DNA of 64,000 nt from Sphagnum compactum (GCA_965153455.1 OZ234503.1:13893118-13957117), one strand, 5' to 3'. Counted from the stretch's first letter, positions 20,455 to 34,675 are shown. The notes: generated from the letters alone by a model not told the origin. A program made the numbers and translations.

Positions 20455-23400
20455 GCCTATTCATGGGGTAGAACAATTATTTTTGCATTATAACATACCT
20501 TTTAGTTACATTACAAAAATTTCAAAAGGTATTTACTAGTGTTGGGTGGGTTTTAGTTTTTTTAGAATCTTGCCAAGTCTAGGTTTCAAGAGCTTTTTTG
20601 ATATTTAACCCGATCTTTTTAATAGACTTGGGGAGGGTTTCAAAAAATTGTCAAATTTCAAAGTACTAGTTTTCAAACAGTTCATACCAATCGATCTTTA
20701 AAGGTGGATTTTAGGTCATGGGTATCAAAAGTTTTCTCATTTCATAAATTGTAAATTGTTTAAATTTTTCCAAAAAATTTAAAATTAAAATTGATTCAAC
20801 TGTACAAAAAAAAGTATATGTCCAAAAGTTCATCCCATTCAAAAGAACCTTCATATTCTTCTAAATCTTTCGCAAAATCTAAATCCTTTTCAATTAGCTC
20901 CATTAGATTGGAAAGTGGTTTACAATCAAAATTTTGAGCATTTGGTTAGTTTTTGTTCATAAATATCAATCTCTTTAAATCTTTTGATTGTAAACAACAT
21001 CTTTTCAAGTTTGTAAGTATTAAAGAAAAAATCTTTTACTGTGAATTTGTGATTCAACAATCCCTAGGAATTAGCAAGCCAAAAAAACAACAATAAAAAA
21101 CATGGTTTCATGTTTTGCCCACCATTGAAAAAAACTCTTAATTCCTTATAATCAACTTGGTAACATTTGAAAATCAACATTTCCCTTCTAACAACTTTAA
21201 TTATTGGTTCACTTGTGTTGGAAGTTTTTTCAAAATTATCCAAATCAAAATCTACATTTGGGTGAAAGCACGGCAAAGTGTATAACTAAAAGTACTTGCC
21301 AATCTTCTTGTCAAGTGAACAAAAAGTAGGACCAAACCCATCACAAAATTGTTATACATTCAAATTTTTTAGTTGAATAATAAATAACAAGATATTAATT
21401 TCTTCATTATTACACATTAATTTAAAATTTTGCATTGTAAAAGTAGATTTCAAATAGAGTTTTTAAAATGCAAGTAGCTTTTAAAACCTACTTTTACAAT
21501 GTAAGATTTAATTCAAGTATGTGTCAAATATATTCTACCAATGGGAATGTGGATTTGTTTTTTGGTGATGCCCTTGAATATACTATGATCTTTATGCTAT
21601 AAATTCATATAGATTAAGTTTGAACACCATATAGACTAGTCAATTTCAAACGTACTTAATCTTTATTTTTATTATTCCATTTTTTTTGAAATTTTGTAGT
21701 CGATTTATAATAAACCCAAGTGAAGGCTCAATAATTTCAAACTAAAATTTAAGTAAAATTTAAATCTACTTTCTTGTGTTTTCGTGAAAAAATGTTTTTT
21801 TTTTAGCTTGATACTTTTTCACTTTTTTTTAATACTTTACTATGCTTCCACCCATTTGTTGTTTGATTTACATGACCAAGTTTAGATTCTACCATTGGGT
21901 GTACATAATGATAACACTTTAAAAACATAAGATTGAATGATCATCTATCATATTCTTCAACAATGTTCACCCTTTTTCACTACCAATAAAAGAAGATACT
22001 AAACAAAGGGTTTTAAACCTAGGGTCTAGCATTAAACATAACATGTTATGAAACTTTTTTCTTCAAATTTTTTTTTAAAAAGAAAGGAATTATTCCAAAA
22101 CAACACAAACTTCCTTTTTAATATTGGTAGCAAATAATGATAACTCAAAGGTAATTCTAGAATCATCATCATCAATCAAAATAATTTGGGCAAATGGCTT
22201 TGTAATTTTTTCCTTACGTTTTAAGGAAATGGTAATGGTAGACTACAATGCATCAAATAGTAACTAGTGGCTACTAGATTGGTTCAAAACACATGCATTC
22301 GCAATAAAAGAAAAAAATTCGACAATTATTTAAGAAATGTGCCAAGTAAAAAGAGGGGGCACCCTGCCACTAATTTTGACAATATTTTACCTACTATATA
22401 CCAAAGGATAATAACATCTTTGAATTGCAAGTCTTGGAACATAATGATTTTACTAGCAAACCTGCAATAATTAAACAAATGTTAAATATGTATCAAAAAA
22501 ACATCATTGAATCAAAAGAGATTTCAATTTTAGAAATAGAAAAATAATTTGTAAAAGATAAAAAAAATCACCTTGTCTTCACTAGAGTATTAAATTTTTG
22601 GGCAAATGTTCAAATTTAAACATACCTTGTTCCATTTTTGTCTACCATTCCCTACCTTTTTAAATCAAATTATATATTTCTACAAATTTGATTGGGTAGA
22701 GTTGATAGAAATAAACCAAGGGTTTTTGCACACCTTTTCATTAATTGTAGCATGCTTACATGCCTTAGAAAAAACATGACCAAAACATGTATGTGCTTTG
22801 GAAACTTTCATCTAAACCTAAAACTTTACATTTGACAATTGATCTCAAGGCAGTATCATTATAGTTAAATTTGACCCTTCATCTTTCACATTTGATTTTT
22901 TTTTTAAAATCCATATTAATTAAACAATTCTATCAAATTAGTAAATGAGTTTTAATTCATAGTTTTTGTTATTTCAAATAGCCCAATAGTCACTTGTTTA
23001 GGCTCCTAATCAGAGCTTCAAAAATTAATCACAAGAGCAAAAATATCATGTGCCCCCTTGGACATCCACAAATCAAAACTTCTTGTTGTAGATATACAAT
23101 CTCCCAATTTTGGCAACATATACTTGTTTCATTTTCTCCACCAATTTAATTAATTATATTTCATGAGACAATTATTTTCTTAAACTAAACATTTTCCACA
23201 ATTCAAAGACATAGATGTAAATTAAATTCTTAAACAAAAAAATTTCCACAAATTGCAATGGCAATTGATTTTTCACAATTAAAAGACCAAGGTCCTATAA
23301 AAAGTCTTTCTACTATTCATCAGGATACTTGACAAAAAAAAAACTTAAATATTACACTTCTTGAAACATTTATTCTTTTTTGTTGTTAGTTGTTTTTCAA

Positions 23401-24519
23401 TTGGTCTTCTTACTAGAGCATTTATTTCTTTGTCAAAAATTTTGACAATTATTATAAAGTCATTATTCACATGTTTTTTCAAAATTGTTATATATGTCTT
23501 AAAATATGTTATAAGTCATTTTCTTTCTTTTGTGTTTGGATTAAAAGCACGAACAAGATTGTTGAAACAAAGAAAACATCTCATGATTTGAAGATTTCCA
23601 TTATTAACTTCTTTCTTGTCATGTACACAATAAAAGACCCAACAAATTGCATTCCTATTGTGACCTTTCTATATTTTCCTTCCTTTGAGTATGCAATGTT
23701 TGAAGGTTTCTTTCCATTTCATTCCTTCATTAAGAATAATTTTTTTCTACATTAGTTTGTTCTATTGTACTTTGTTTTGTTTGAAAGTTGACATTAAAAA
23801 TTTCAACTTCCATATTACATTCATTTAGACCTTTTCATTTTGACATTTTCCATTTCATTTTCCTTTTCATTTTAGACATTTTCATTTTGACTTGATTCCA
23901 TTTCTTACAAGATGTTTAAAGGTTGGAGGAAAAATTAGAAATAAGTATATTTTTACCAAATTTATGGGTTTTGATTTTATTTATCTAATCTACCAAAGGA
24001 AATCAAATTAAAAATACAAACAATTTCAAACAACTAAAACAATTTTAATTTTTTAATCTACCCAAAGAACATTAAAAAAAATACAAGAAATTATAAGTAA
24101 TTAATACAATTACAAGCATTTATAGGATTATTGAAGGTTTAAGGTTTAAGATGTGAATTTTTTTAAAAAGATGGTAAAAGATTTGAAAAAATATGTCACA
24201 AGGTGAGAATTTGCAAATATGTTCCTATTCTTGCACATGACAAAATATATACAACATGTTTATTTAAAGTAAAAGAAAAACCTAAAGAATTTGAAAACAT
24301 GCACCTGAAATAAAATTACGACAATTAAAATTGAAAAAAAAACAACAAAATGAAATATACTCCAAAAAGTAATTAGAAAATTTTGGGGAAGTAGAAGTTT
24401 GGAAACTGAAATAACAGCAATAGAGCACATCAAGGAAGCACCAACTAGGAACAATAGAACACAACAAAGTAACACTAATAAATATTAGGGGTCAAAAAGG
24501 TACCAAAGGTAAAGAGGCA

Positions 24520-25010
24520 TCGACAAGGACTAATAGAGCACAACAAGAAAGCGTAGACGAGCACCAACAAAGCACATCAAGGAGGTGAGGATGAACACCA
24601 ACAAAACAAAGCCTCCTATGAGCACTGACAGAGCACAACAAGGAGGTGTGAACAAACACCAACAAAGCACATCAAGGAGGTGCAGATGAACACCAACAAA
24701 ACAAAACCTCTTACGAACACCAACAAAGCACAGTAAAGAGGCGTGGACAAGCACCAACAAAGCACAACCAAGGAGGTGCAAATGAACACCAACAAAACAA
24801 AGCATCCTACGAGCACCAATAGAGCACAACAAAGAGGCACAAATGAACACCAACAAAACACAACCAAGGGGCATTAACAAGCACCAACAAAACAAAGCTT
24901 CCTATAAACACCAAAAAAAAAAGCCTCCTATGAGCACCAACAAAGCAAAGCCAAGAGGTGCCAACAAACACCAACAGAGCACAACCATGAGGTGTTCACG
25001 AAGACCAATC
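24520..25010. repeat. degenerate tandem array with CACCAACAAA core
   Basis: Variants of 'gagcaccaacaaagcacaacaaggaggtg' recur every ~30 bp, often in a ~60-bp higher-order pattern alternating with 'gatgaacaccaacaaaacaaagcctcc'. The minus-strand frames it produces are repetitive Cys/Leu/Phe/Val strings and are not considered genes. Confidence 0.85.
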
Positions 25011-25251
25011 ATAACAAGGATACAATGCAAGTTACAAACAAAGAAAGCACACAAGATCACAATGATTGAGCAAAGCAGAAACCAAAAACATAACAAGGAT
25101 ACAATGCAAGTTACAAACAAAGAAAGCACACAAGATCACAATGAGCACCAATAGAAGGAGCACCAATAGAACATAACAAGGATACAATGCAAGTTACAAA
25201 CAAAGAAAGCACACAAGATCACAATGATTGAGCAAAGCAGAAACCAAAAAC
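25011..25251. repeat. three ~80-bp direct repeats
   Basis: Copies begin at 25011, 25090 and 25173 with 'ataacaaggatacaatgcaa'. Copies 1 and 3 end in 'atgattgagcaaagcagaaa', while copy 2 ends in 'gagcaccaatagaaggagca', borrowing from the neighbouring CACCAA array. This suggests unequal exchange between the two arrays. Confidence 0.85.
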
Positions 25252-26569
25252 ATACATTTAAACATTAAACATACCTTGAAATTGAATTGTTAAACATTGA
25301 AAGAGGAGAAGAAAAAAGCCTAAAGGCAGTTCTATTTTTATGGTGACATTGGAAACCTAGTTTTTAAAAATTCACAAACCCTACCTATCACTACCAACTA
25401 CCACACTAAATGACACTTACTAACTATTGACACCTTGTTAACTTTAAATACTTTGATAGGGTATCAAAAAAACTTTAAGTGAAAAGGGTTCAAATGGGTG
25501 GTTCTCAGCCCAATGAAATTTTTTGAACGAGTTTCAAAAAGCACATCACCCTTAATGATACCTTGAATTATTCAAGGTGAAAATCAGCTTGAAACCTCAG
25601 TTAGTTTTCATCTCTATTTTATACCCACCCAACATTCATATTTTTTTATATTAAAAAAGTCCACTATTTGTTGTTTAAAAAAATTGTAATAAAGTGTTTG
25701 GGTGGTTGACATCATCATAGGCTTTTAATTGAACTATTTTCCAAAAAAAACCAATTTGCAAATTACTTATGTATCCTAATGTATTTGGAGGACACTTTAT
25801 ATTCATGATCCTTAGGATAAATCTTTTGCCTATTCCTTAAAATTGAAAGTGAATTATGTCTAATTATATGCACGTAAGTTTTTTTTCATTTTTAAGGAGT
25901 AGGTTGTGTAAAAACTATCCTTCTCCTACACCCAATGATTTTGATATGTTTATTTCCTAAATGTCAAATAGGCCTAATATCCCTTCGGATAACCAACCCA
26001 TGTTGATATCATTGTAAAAATATAATAAAGGCCTCATTCAAATCCCGAATTATATTTAAATTATTTTAAAATATTACATATATCCCATGCTTAGATTAAA
26101 TTAAGGTTTCTACGTTCAAATATAACATTATTGATTACTTCCACTTTTGTTTGTGATGACTTTAGACAAAGTCATATGAATTAAAAGTGTGAACTAATGG
26201 CAAGCAAATGTGTTTTGATGGTTCTTCAGGCTAGGGAAAACCACAAACAAAAATCCAACTTGGATATATTATTATTATTATTTTATAAAAAAATTAAATA
26301 ATTTTCTGGTGAGGATTTTGGACCACCTCTCATGACTTGATATAAAGTGTTTGTGGTTACCCAACCTTTACAATTACTTTTATTTTGTAAATTATAGTTT
26401 CAAAAAATTGGACAATTTCATTATTTTTTATTTTAATGAAGATGATTCATTAGAGCTAGTTTAGGGTAAAACAATTTTAGGATTCATAAGTTGTCATCAT
26501 AGGTTAAACAATTCCAAACTAGAATTTGTTTAACCCATTTTCAAATGAAGAAGCATGGCAAGGTGTCTT

Positions 26570-26730
26570 TTTGGACCAAGGTCTTTTCAAAGTTTTTTTT
26601 TCCAACACCATATTCATGAGAAAATTTTCAATAATTTTTCCACCAATTTGCATCCCATTTCTCTTCAATTGAATCCTAATCCAATTATTGAACTGAATTC
26701 AAATTCCATTCAATGAATGTATTTGAATTC
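26570..26730. repeat. dispersed AT-rich repeat (pair with 39690-39835)
   Basis: It contains 'caacaccatattcatgag', 'ccaccaatttgcatcccat' and 'caaattccattcaat'. The same order of blocks appears at 39690-39835 in the receptor-kinase intron between exons 8 and 9. Confidence 0.6.
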
Positions 26731-27639
26731 AATTTAAGAATTTAAGAAATTTAATTTAAATTTAAATTCAATTCACATTGCATTGCAATATTGTTTGACA
26801 TGCCTAAATTTCATAAGGAATGAATTAATGTTTCTTGTTTCAAGAATACTTGAAAATGTTTCTTGTTCCACAAGGATATTTGACATTTGTCTTTTCCTTG
26901 TTTTTTTTAAGTATTTAGTTTTGGTGCAAATAAGGAGGATTTATTGCATATTAAACATTACATCATATCAATATTACCATTATGCCAAAATTCATTTATA
27001 TAAAGATTATTTCAACATGTCATGTCATTGACATATGAACATGTGTTGTCTAATTAGGCTTCATGTGAATATGTTGACATTGTTCAAAATATTGTTAACA
27101 AAGGAACTAATGCCAATGGAAAAGGTGAGAATGAACAATGCTTTTGCATTTAGCATGTGGAAACAACCATGATGTAGTCATTTCAATAGTAAGCATGGTA
27201 CTTAATTTCCTCTTTACTTTTCTTTTGGTTTCATAGATCATAAATTGTATAAATTTGTATGATTTTTTGCATTATGTAAATATTATGTAATCAAATTATA
27301 TGCACAAGCAACAAGAAGAAATAAATGTGAAAACATGTTATGAGTTTGGTAATGATCCATTGAATTGTTTTTGTTTTTAACACAAAATATAAAAAAAGGC
27401 TAACCATCATAAGAAGAAATTTTGTCTTTTTCCACCCTCACACATTGTGATTATTGTTTGATTTGATGACATTTCAATTACATTTGGCCAGCTTAAGTTT
27501 GCAAGTGGACATTGCATTAATTAATGGTCAATATTGTTCATAGTTATTATGTTCATTATGTTGTTTACTTATGAATATAATTTGGTCTTTATTTAATTTT
27601 TTAATAATTTCAAATTGTTGATGTGTAAATTGAGGTAGT

Positions 27640-28330
27640 TTTAAACTTTATTTACACAATGCATTATAATGGGTTAGTGATTTTTAAAACATTTCTTCAA
27701 CTATCAACATGGTACATGAGTTGAACCATTAATTTTTAACATGTTAAAACCATTAGTTATTGGTTGCATTTTACACTTACCATAATTTATTAAAACTCAT
27801 GTAAAATTTTTAAACCCCACATTTATATTGAAATGAATTAGTTTTTTTTTCACATCTCTTCAATTATTAGAGTTAAACCATTCACTTTTAATATTTTAAA
27901 ACTATTACTCAAAAATTGCATCACATTTATTATAATATATACCAAAACACATGTAACTAAATAATTTGCAATTATACATGAATAGTTTAGTGAAAATTTT
28001 CACATTTCTTGAACTATCAATATGTTTACATGAATCGAGTCATCCATTTTGAGCTTATTGAAACCATTATTCAAACATTGCATATTGCACTTATTAGTAT
28101 ATATTGAAACACACATAACAATTTAATGTTTCACATTTATACTTGAATGGGCTACTAAATTTTTTTGCATTTCTTTAATTATTAACATTTGCATATGAGT
28201 TGAATCAATCATTTTAAATGTTGTTAAATCCACTATTTATGAATTGCATTGTGCACTCACCATAATTTTTGAAATGGATGCATATAATTTTTGGGAAATT
28301 TCACATTTATATTTGAATGGGTTATTGAAC
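27640..28330. repeat. degenerate ~160-bp tandem (satellite-like) array, about four units
   Basis: Unit landmarks repeat: 'cacatttcttgaactatcaa' variants at about 27687, 27848, 28003 and 28165; 'gagttgaaccatt' variants; 'aaaaccattattcaaa-cattgcat' variants; and 'acatttatacttgaatgggtta' variants at unit ends. The spacing is 155-162 bp, close to nucleosomal length. Divergence between units is high. Confidence 0.75.
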
Positions 28331-29068
28331 TCACTACTAGAATTCCTAATTTTTTTAATTACAAATTTTGGTTAAAAAAGACCCATTTTGGACAGGCATA
28401 AAAAAACCTTTAAGTCATTTTGGACAAGTCGTTTTGAACTTGTCCATTGTGATTGGGTTGTGTACTTTTTGACCAGGCCTAGATTGGCATTTTTGACCAG
28501 TCATTTTGACTAGTCAAACATCATTTTGACCAGGCAAATGCCATGTGGCATTTAAACATTGGCCACTAGGCTATGCCACGTGGATAAAACCTAAACAACC
28601 TAGGTTAAACCTAAAATTAAATACCTATTCCTAAGCCACTTATGTCTAGGAACTTACAACCTAAGCTTTTAGGCCTAGGTTTAGGAGCCTATAATTAGCG
28701 TTTAAGTATAAAAGCCTAAAGTAGGCTAGGGCAACCTAAGCTATGACCTTAACTAGGCTTAAATGTACACCACCTAAATTAAACCTACACCTATATGACC
28801 TAGGTAGGAAAATCTTATTTCATTTTGAATTTGGCTTTTAAAGTTGAGCTTTTTCAATTGGTTCATCCCAAGTGCCTTTTTAAAATATTTCTTTTGTCTT
28901 GTATGCTTATGGTGTATCTATTTATATTGCTCATCATTTGGTAAGGATGACAAACAATATGGGACTAATTTTTGGGAGGAAAAAACATTTTCATGTCCAT
29001 ACAACACTAAAGCTTTTAGTTCACACAACATTATTCCTAAATAAGTACATAAGATACATAAATTAAGT

Positions 29069-29098
29069 AAACAAATAAATAAATAAATAAATAAATAT
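29069..29098. repeat. AAAT microsatellite
   Basis: A perfect or near-perfect (aaat)n run in an AT-rich context. Confidence 0.9.
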
Positions 29099-29479
29099 GT
29101 ATGTTAATTAAGTTAAATTAAAATTAGTAATAGTTAATGTCTTGTTATTTAGTTATAATTAATAAATACAACCAAATTATAACTAATCCTTACAAATTTG
29201 ACCTCGTTCATTATATATTATCAACAATGTAATATTTAACTACTTAATTACACATTCATTAGTGTATTTTAAGTAAATAACTACTTAACCAACTAATAAT
29301 TTATCATAGGTATATAAATGGCCTACCCCAGCCTATATAACTAGGTTACCTATACGTTAAAGTATAAGTAAATAGGTGGAATATAGGTAAGGAATGTCTA
29401 AATAAATAAACCTACTATAAGTTATTCGTATTTAGGCTATTTACCCACATACTTAGGTCGCTAATTTAACCTAAGAAAA

Positions 29480-30650
29480 TTTAAATATGGAAAAACAAAT
29501 GATTGATAAAATAATAATGCCTAAACCAATCACAATTAAAATAATTATGGCAAAACTAAAAATGGCTAAACTAATTGTGGCAAAATTAACGACGATTACA
29601 CGAACCTTGAATAAAATAAATATGGCCAAATTAACCAATGAATAAATATATTATGGCAAAACTAAAAATGGCTAAAACTAATTATGAGTAAAATACTATG
29701 GTTAATTAACCATGAATAAAGTAAATATGGACAAACTAAGCAATGAATAAATATTTTATGGTTAAACCAACCATGGCTAAATTAGAAATGGTTAAATTAA
29801 CCATGAATAAAGTTAATACGGCTAAACCAACCAATTAATAAATATTTTATGACTAAATCAACTATGCATAAATTAATTATGGTTAGAATAAACACAAATG
29901 AAATAATTATGACTAAAATAAAAATGGTTAAAATAATTATGGCAAAATTAACCATGGCTAAATTAGAAATGGTTAAATTAACCATGAGCAAATAAATTTG
30001 AATAAACTAACCATTAATAAAAATAATATGGCTAAAATAAATAATGAATAGATATTTTATGGCAAAATCAATTCTACAAACATTAATTATGGCTAAAACT
30101 AAAATGGTTAAAAAATTTATGGCAAAACTAACCATGGCTAAATTACTAACCATGAGTAAAATGAATTTGGTTAGAATAAACATGAATGAAATAATTATGG
30201 CAAAAATAAAAATGTCTAAAATAATTATGGCAAAACCAACCATGGTTAAATTTATTAGGGGAAAATAATTAATATGTGAAAAATGAATATAGCTAATTTA
30301 GTTATGCTTATAATAAACATGGTTAAATTCATTATGGCAAAGCCAACAATGGCCCAACTAGTAACATTTGGTTAAATTAATTATGCTAAATTAATTATCA
30401 TGACTAAACTTACTAAGGTTAAACCAACTATTGTTCAATTGACCATGGTTAAATTATTTATAATTACTAAATTATTTATGATTAAATTAGCCATAATTAA
30501 ACCAAATACAACAAAAAAAATGATGGAACAATTAATTATAGGTAAATGAATCATGGTTAAAATAAATATGGTTAAACTAACCTTGGTTAAAACATATACA
30601 ATTAAACAAACTATGGTTAAACCAACCATAAATATTGAACATGATTAAAT
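29480..30650. repeat. ATG-rich degenerate array (ATGGCTAAA / ATGGTTAAA core)
   Basis: About 1.2 kb of short degenerate units such as 'atggctaaa', 'atggttaaatta' and 'attatggcaaaa', spaced roughly 10-20 bp apart. The plus-strand frames translate to strings of MAK/MVK and the minus-strand frames to Ile/Leu/Phe-rich strings. Both are by-products of the repeat. Confidence 0.8.
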
Positions 30651-32329
30651 TGACATTGTTAGATTAGTTGTGGTTAGTTTTAACTTTAATTAGTTTTTTC
30701 ATAGGTAATTGAGCCATAATTAATTTCAATATAATCAATTAACCATAATCAAATAAACCATATATATATAATTAATTTAACCATAATTAATTTGGTCATG
30801 ATTCATTTAGTTATGATTAGTTAACTTTTACATTTTCCAACTTTTGTTAATTGTTCAAACATAATCAAAATGTTACATGTAGTCTTAAAATACCCAATTA
30901 GTATTGGAATTTGTAATTGGCCCTTTTGACTAGGCCATTGGCCATTTTGACCGAGCCTATTTAATCAACTTTATTGATTTGAGTATAATAGGTGGCCTTA
31001 TTGATTGGGGTCCTTGTCGATTTGACTAGATTGGGTGGTCTTATTGAACATGCCACTAATTAATTTGATTAGGTGGCATTTTAAATCCAATTTGACTAAA
31101 TGTTTGATTTGACTAATTGTCAAATCGATCATTTTAGTCAAATTAATTAATCAAAATATACCCATTGTTGATTTAAGCCCTTGGCCTTTAGTAAAAATAC
31201 ATGTCCTCTAATAAAAAAGACTTATCCAATCAACTTGCTTAGTTTGAAAAAATAGGAATGGTAATGGTGACTTGACATTTATGACTAGGACAAATACTAC
31301 TAATGATCATTTTTTAGTCCAATAATCATATATGCCATGTTTTTGTGCCTAGTCATATTCTTGTAACCATGGATATGACTACATGACTAAAACTCTTCAT
31401 TGATCGCTACATGATTACAAATCTTCTTCATGAACATAATATAATTATTTTATAATATACATTTTGAAACATTAAAAACTTGTGAATAAAAGAGAAAAGA
31501 ACTAGAAAGTAGACATGTATATTTAGTAAACATATTATAAGCTTATAGATGATCAAACACATAATTAATGCACAAATAAATAACTAAATTCCTTGTAATT
31601 CTTAAAACTTTTGGCTTAAAGTCATTAACTATTTAAAGTGAATTTTTGGATAATGCTAAAAAAAATTTAGGGGGAAAAATGACATTTTTGAAAAAAGTCC
31701 CAAAAAATGGAAAACAAATTACCAAAGTTTTTGAAACCATAAAATTAAATAAAAAATTGATGCTTAGAAATTAAAATATTAAAATCAAGTTGGGACTCAT
31801 ATTCAAAGGTTTATTTAAATGAGTATCCTTTTTGAATTTTTTGACATTAAATGATGAAATATATTGTTATTAATGATATCTAAAGAATTTCAAAAAAAAT
31901 CCACATGTTCCAAAATGACATTTTTTTCCATGTTTCCATATGATGGGTAGCAAAAAATATAAAATTTGATATCTATTAATTGATCAAACTATTTGGTCAT
32001 ACAACTTGGAATTTTCTAATAATTTATATTAAATCACATTTAATGAACTAGAAAAACACTAAATATAAGATAAAAATTTATGAAATTAAAAGTTTATGTG
32101 TATACATTAATAATATAAAATGGTAGAAAATGTGTGGTAATATTAAAATCACATGTAAAAATATTTTTAATTAACTATATATATATATTCATATATAACA
32201 ATCAACAAAATTTTATTGAATGTACTTTAATAGTTATATTAATATTTAAATGTTATGGACATGTGTGTGATCTTTGAACAATGTTCCAATTTGAGCAAAA
32301 TCCTACCCCACCTTTTCCTTTTTAAAAAT

Positions 32330-32783
32330 TTTCCTTGTATGTTCCCATATGGTTCCCAATAGTTCATCATTATTTATGTCAATTTCAAATTTTATTTTAC
32401 TAAATAACATGGACATGAATAGGGAAAGGAATGAGATAGTTATTAAGAAAGGAAGTTATTTTTCCAGAAAGGTATTGAAATAATAATAGTTTTGAATAAT
32501 AATTTTTTGAATGACATAATATTAACATTACATACAAAGTCCACCACTCGAAGCCACTAGAACCTTGTGTGACTAAGGAAAAAGGTTTGAATTTATGGAA
32601 TGAATTTTAACAATTAAATTTTAATTGAAGCTGAATCACTTTCAAAACATAAGAAATAAATAAGAAAAAACAATAAAAGAGATGGATCGTTATCAATTTA
32701 ATGATATCCCCCTGTTCGTTTTTTTTGTTTCCCTTATATGTTGCCATATGGTTTCAATAGTTCATCATTATTTATGTCAATCA
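32330..32783. repeat. direct repeat pair about 400 bp apart
   Basis: 32330-32385 and 32731-32783 share 'ccatatggtt' followed by 'caatagttcatcattattta' and 'tgtcaat'. The stretch between them (32580-32710) has a further relative at 61985-62125. Confidence 0.65.
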
Positions 32784-34359
32784 ATTCATTAGAAGGAATT
32801 ATGTCCTTTGCAACCAAGAAATCAATGATTATATGACAGTCATTAACAAACCACATAATTGACTATAGTCATAGGATATCACTTCAAATCCTATGTGGAA
32901 AAAGTTGTGCTAATCATATATTAGTGCTACATTGACTAGTAGAAAGTGATGTGGTAACATCAAGGATGACATTGTTTTTCATTGCAAATATTCATGCATA
33001 TGGCATCCATGGTTGATGACAAAGTGACATGGATGTTCAAAATATCATTTGAAAATGTGATTAAGGTAATGTCATTTCAAATATGACTAAAGAATGACTA
33101 TGCAAATGATGTGGACAAAATGATGTGTCATTATGGTCATAAAATTATTTTACAATGATTCAAAAATGATTACTAGTAATTTAATATGAGTATAAATAGA
33201 CATAAGGAATTAATTTTAATTAAGTAATATAACAACATTTATTACATTTTAGAAAATTTATTTTATATATGATCCATTTAAAATATTCAATGTGAATAAA
33301 TTAGATATTATATATTGAAATAAATTTGAATGGTAAAAATATGTTATATTACAAATAAAATTTTATATTGTAATTAAGAAAGAAAGAAGTGTAAGATGTT
33401 GAAAATATATAATATATTTGTAAATTAATAAAATTTTATCATAGTTTAAACAAAAATTTATATATTATATGTATGAAAATAATAAATTAATTTACATGTG
33501 TAGAAAAATTATATTACTACAAAATTATATTAAATTATATGTGTAAAAATAATAGAATTTATAATTTCAGAAATTATTTAATACTTAATAAATATTATTT
33601 TTAAAATTAAATTAAAACATTCAGGGGTCCATACATGGTTGGGGTACCAAAAAAAGAAAAAAAGACTTAAGGATTTTTTAGCTATTTTGTACAAATAACA
33701 TTTACATGAAACAAACTTAAGTGAGAAAAATTGAATAGTCCAATATAAGATAATTCATGTGTTAATGGTGATTTTTCACAATCATACATAATTGTGTATG
33801 AATATTTTAGTTTATATGCTAGAAATGCAGAAAATCCTAAAAAATTCCAAAATGAATTTTAATGGACAACCAAACATGTTTTTTGGCATAATTATTTCCT
33901 TCACATGTGACCTACATTTAAAGCTAGACATTTTGAACCCATTGAACATAATAATTTAATCAAATGGTTTAAAAAATGAAGGTTCAAATGAATTTCTATA
34001 TCAAATGAAGGTTTAAGATCTGAACAAATATTATATTATATTTATTATTGTGTTAGCCACAATGGTTTTTCCATTTACAAATCATGTGTTTAAATTTATT
34101 TTTTCCAAAGAATGGTCATTGAAATGTTATTCAATAAAAAAATTCAAATATATATATTTTGAAATGAATTTACATATACATATATATATATATATACACA
34201 ATTGTGTACAATATTGAATGAACTTTATGAATAACATTTCAATTGTTTTCTTTTTGAACAAATTATCAATAAAATATCAATTATCAAATTCGAGGCTTTA
34301 TATAAATTTTAAATGAAATATGGTCTAAATTGAGTAAATATTAGAGTATTTACAAAAGA

Positions 34360-34430
34360 GTGGGGTGGCTTGGTGGTAAAGGAGTTAAACTCCATCCTTG
34401 TGGCTCAAGGATCAAACTTCACAAATGAAA
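34360..34430 (+). mobile_element. tRNA-derived SINE head
   Basis: It has a pol III A-box-like TGGCTTGGTGG at 34366-34376 and a B-box-like GGATCAAACTT at about 34409, spaced as in tRNA-derived SINEs. It lacks a convincing tRNA fold with acceptor pairing, so it is called a SINE rather than a tRNA gene. Confidence 0.6.
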
Positions 34431-34675
34431 TTTATTATGGTCAACATTGAAATATTGATCGAGAATTTTGTATTTATTCATATTACCTAAGTTAAGTGGT
34501 GACACATGTCAACAATTGATAGGATGGAAAATAATGAAATTAAAAATATTTTATGTATTAATCATAAAGAACATATGTGAAATCATTAGTGATAGTTTAA
34601 TCATTTTTAAAAAAATTTAATTATTACAAATTGGACCCAAAAACTTGGATAACATTATTTTTTTAGTTTATAATA

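Larger units (their letters stand above)
20541..25640. mobile_element. possible DNA transposon-like element with inverted ends (uncertain)
   Basis: The left end has 'tgttgggtgggttttag' and, about 40 bp inward, 'aggtttcaag'. The right end read in reverse has 'tgttgggtgggtataaaat' followed by 'aggtttcaag'. The interior has no transposase that I can see and no flanking target duplication was found, so this may instead be two members of a common AT-rich repeat family; a third 'acccaacattgg' end lies at about 15757. Confidence 0.3.

Noticed and set aside
24530-24895. Minus-strand open frame rich in Cys, Leu, Phe and Val
   Set aside because: It is an exact by-product of the CACCAACAAA array; residues repeat with the DNA unit.
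28331-28380. CACTACTAGAATTCC resembling the end of a CACTA (EnSpm) transposon
   Set aside because: I found no matching inverted end ending in GTAGTG downstream, no 3-bp target duplication and no transposase frame.
29797-30629. Hydrophobic minus-strand and MAK-rich plus-strand frames
   Set aside because: They arise from the ATGGCTAAA-type degenerate repeat and have no conserved protein features.
29480-30650. CRISPR-like spacing of short repeats
   Set aside because: Units are degenerate, spacing is irregular, and the genome is a plant's.
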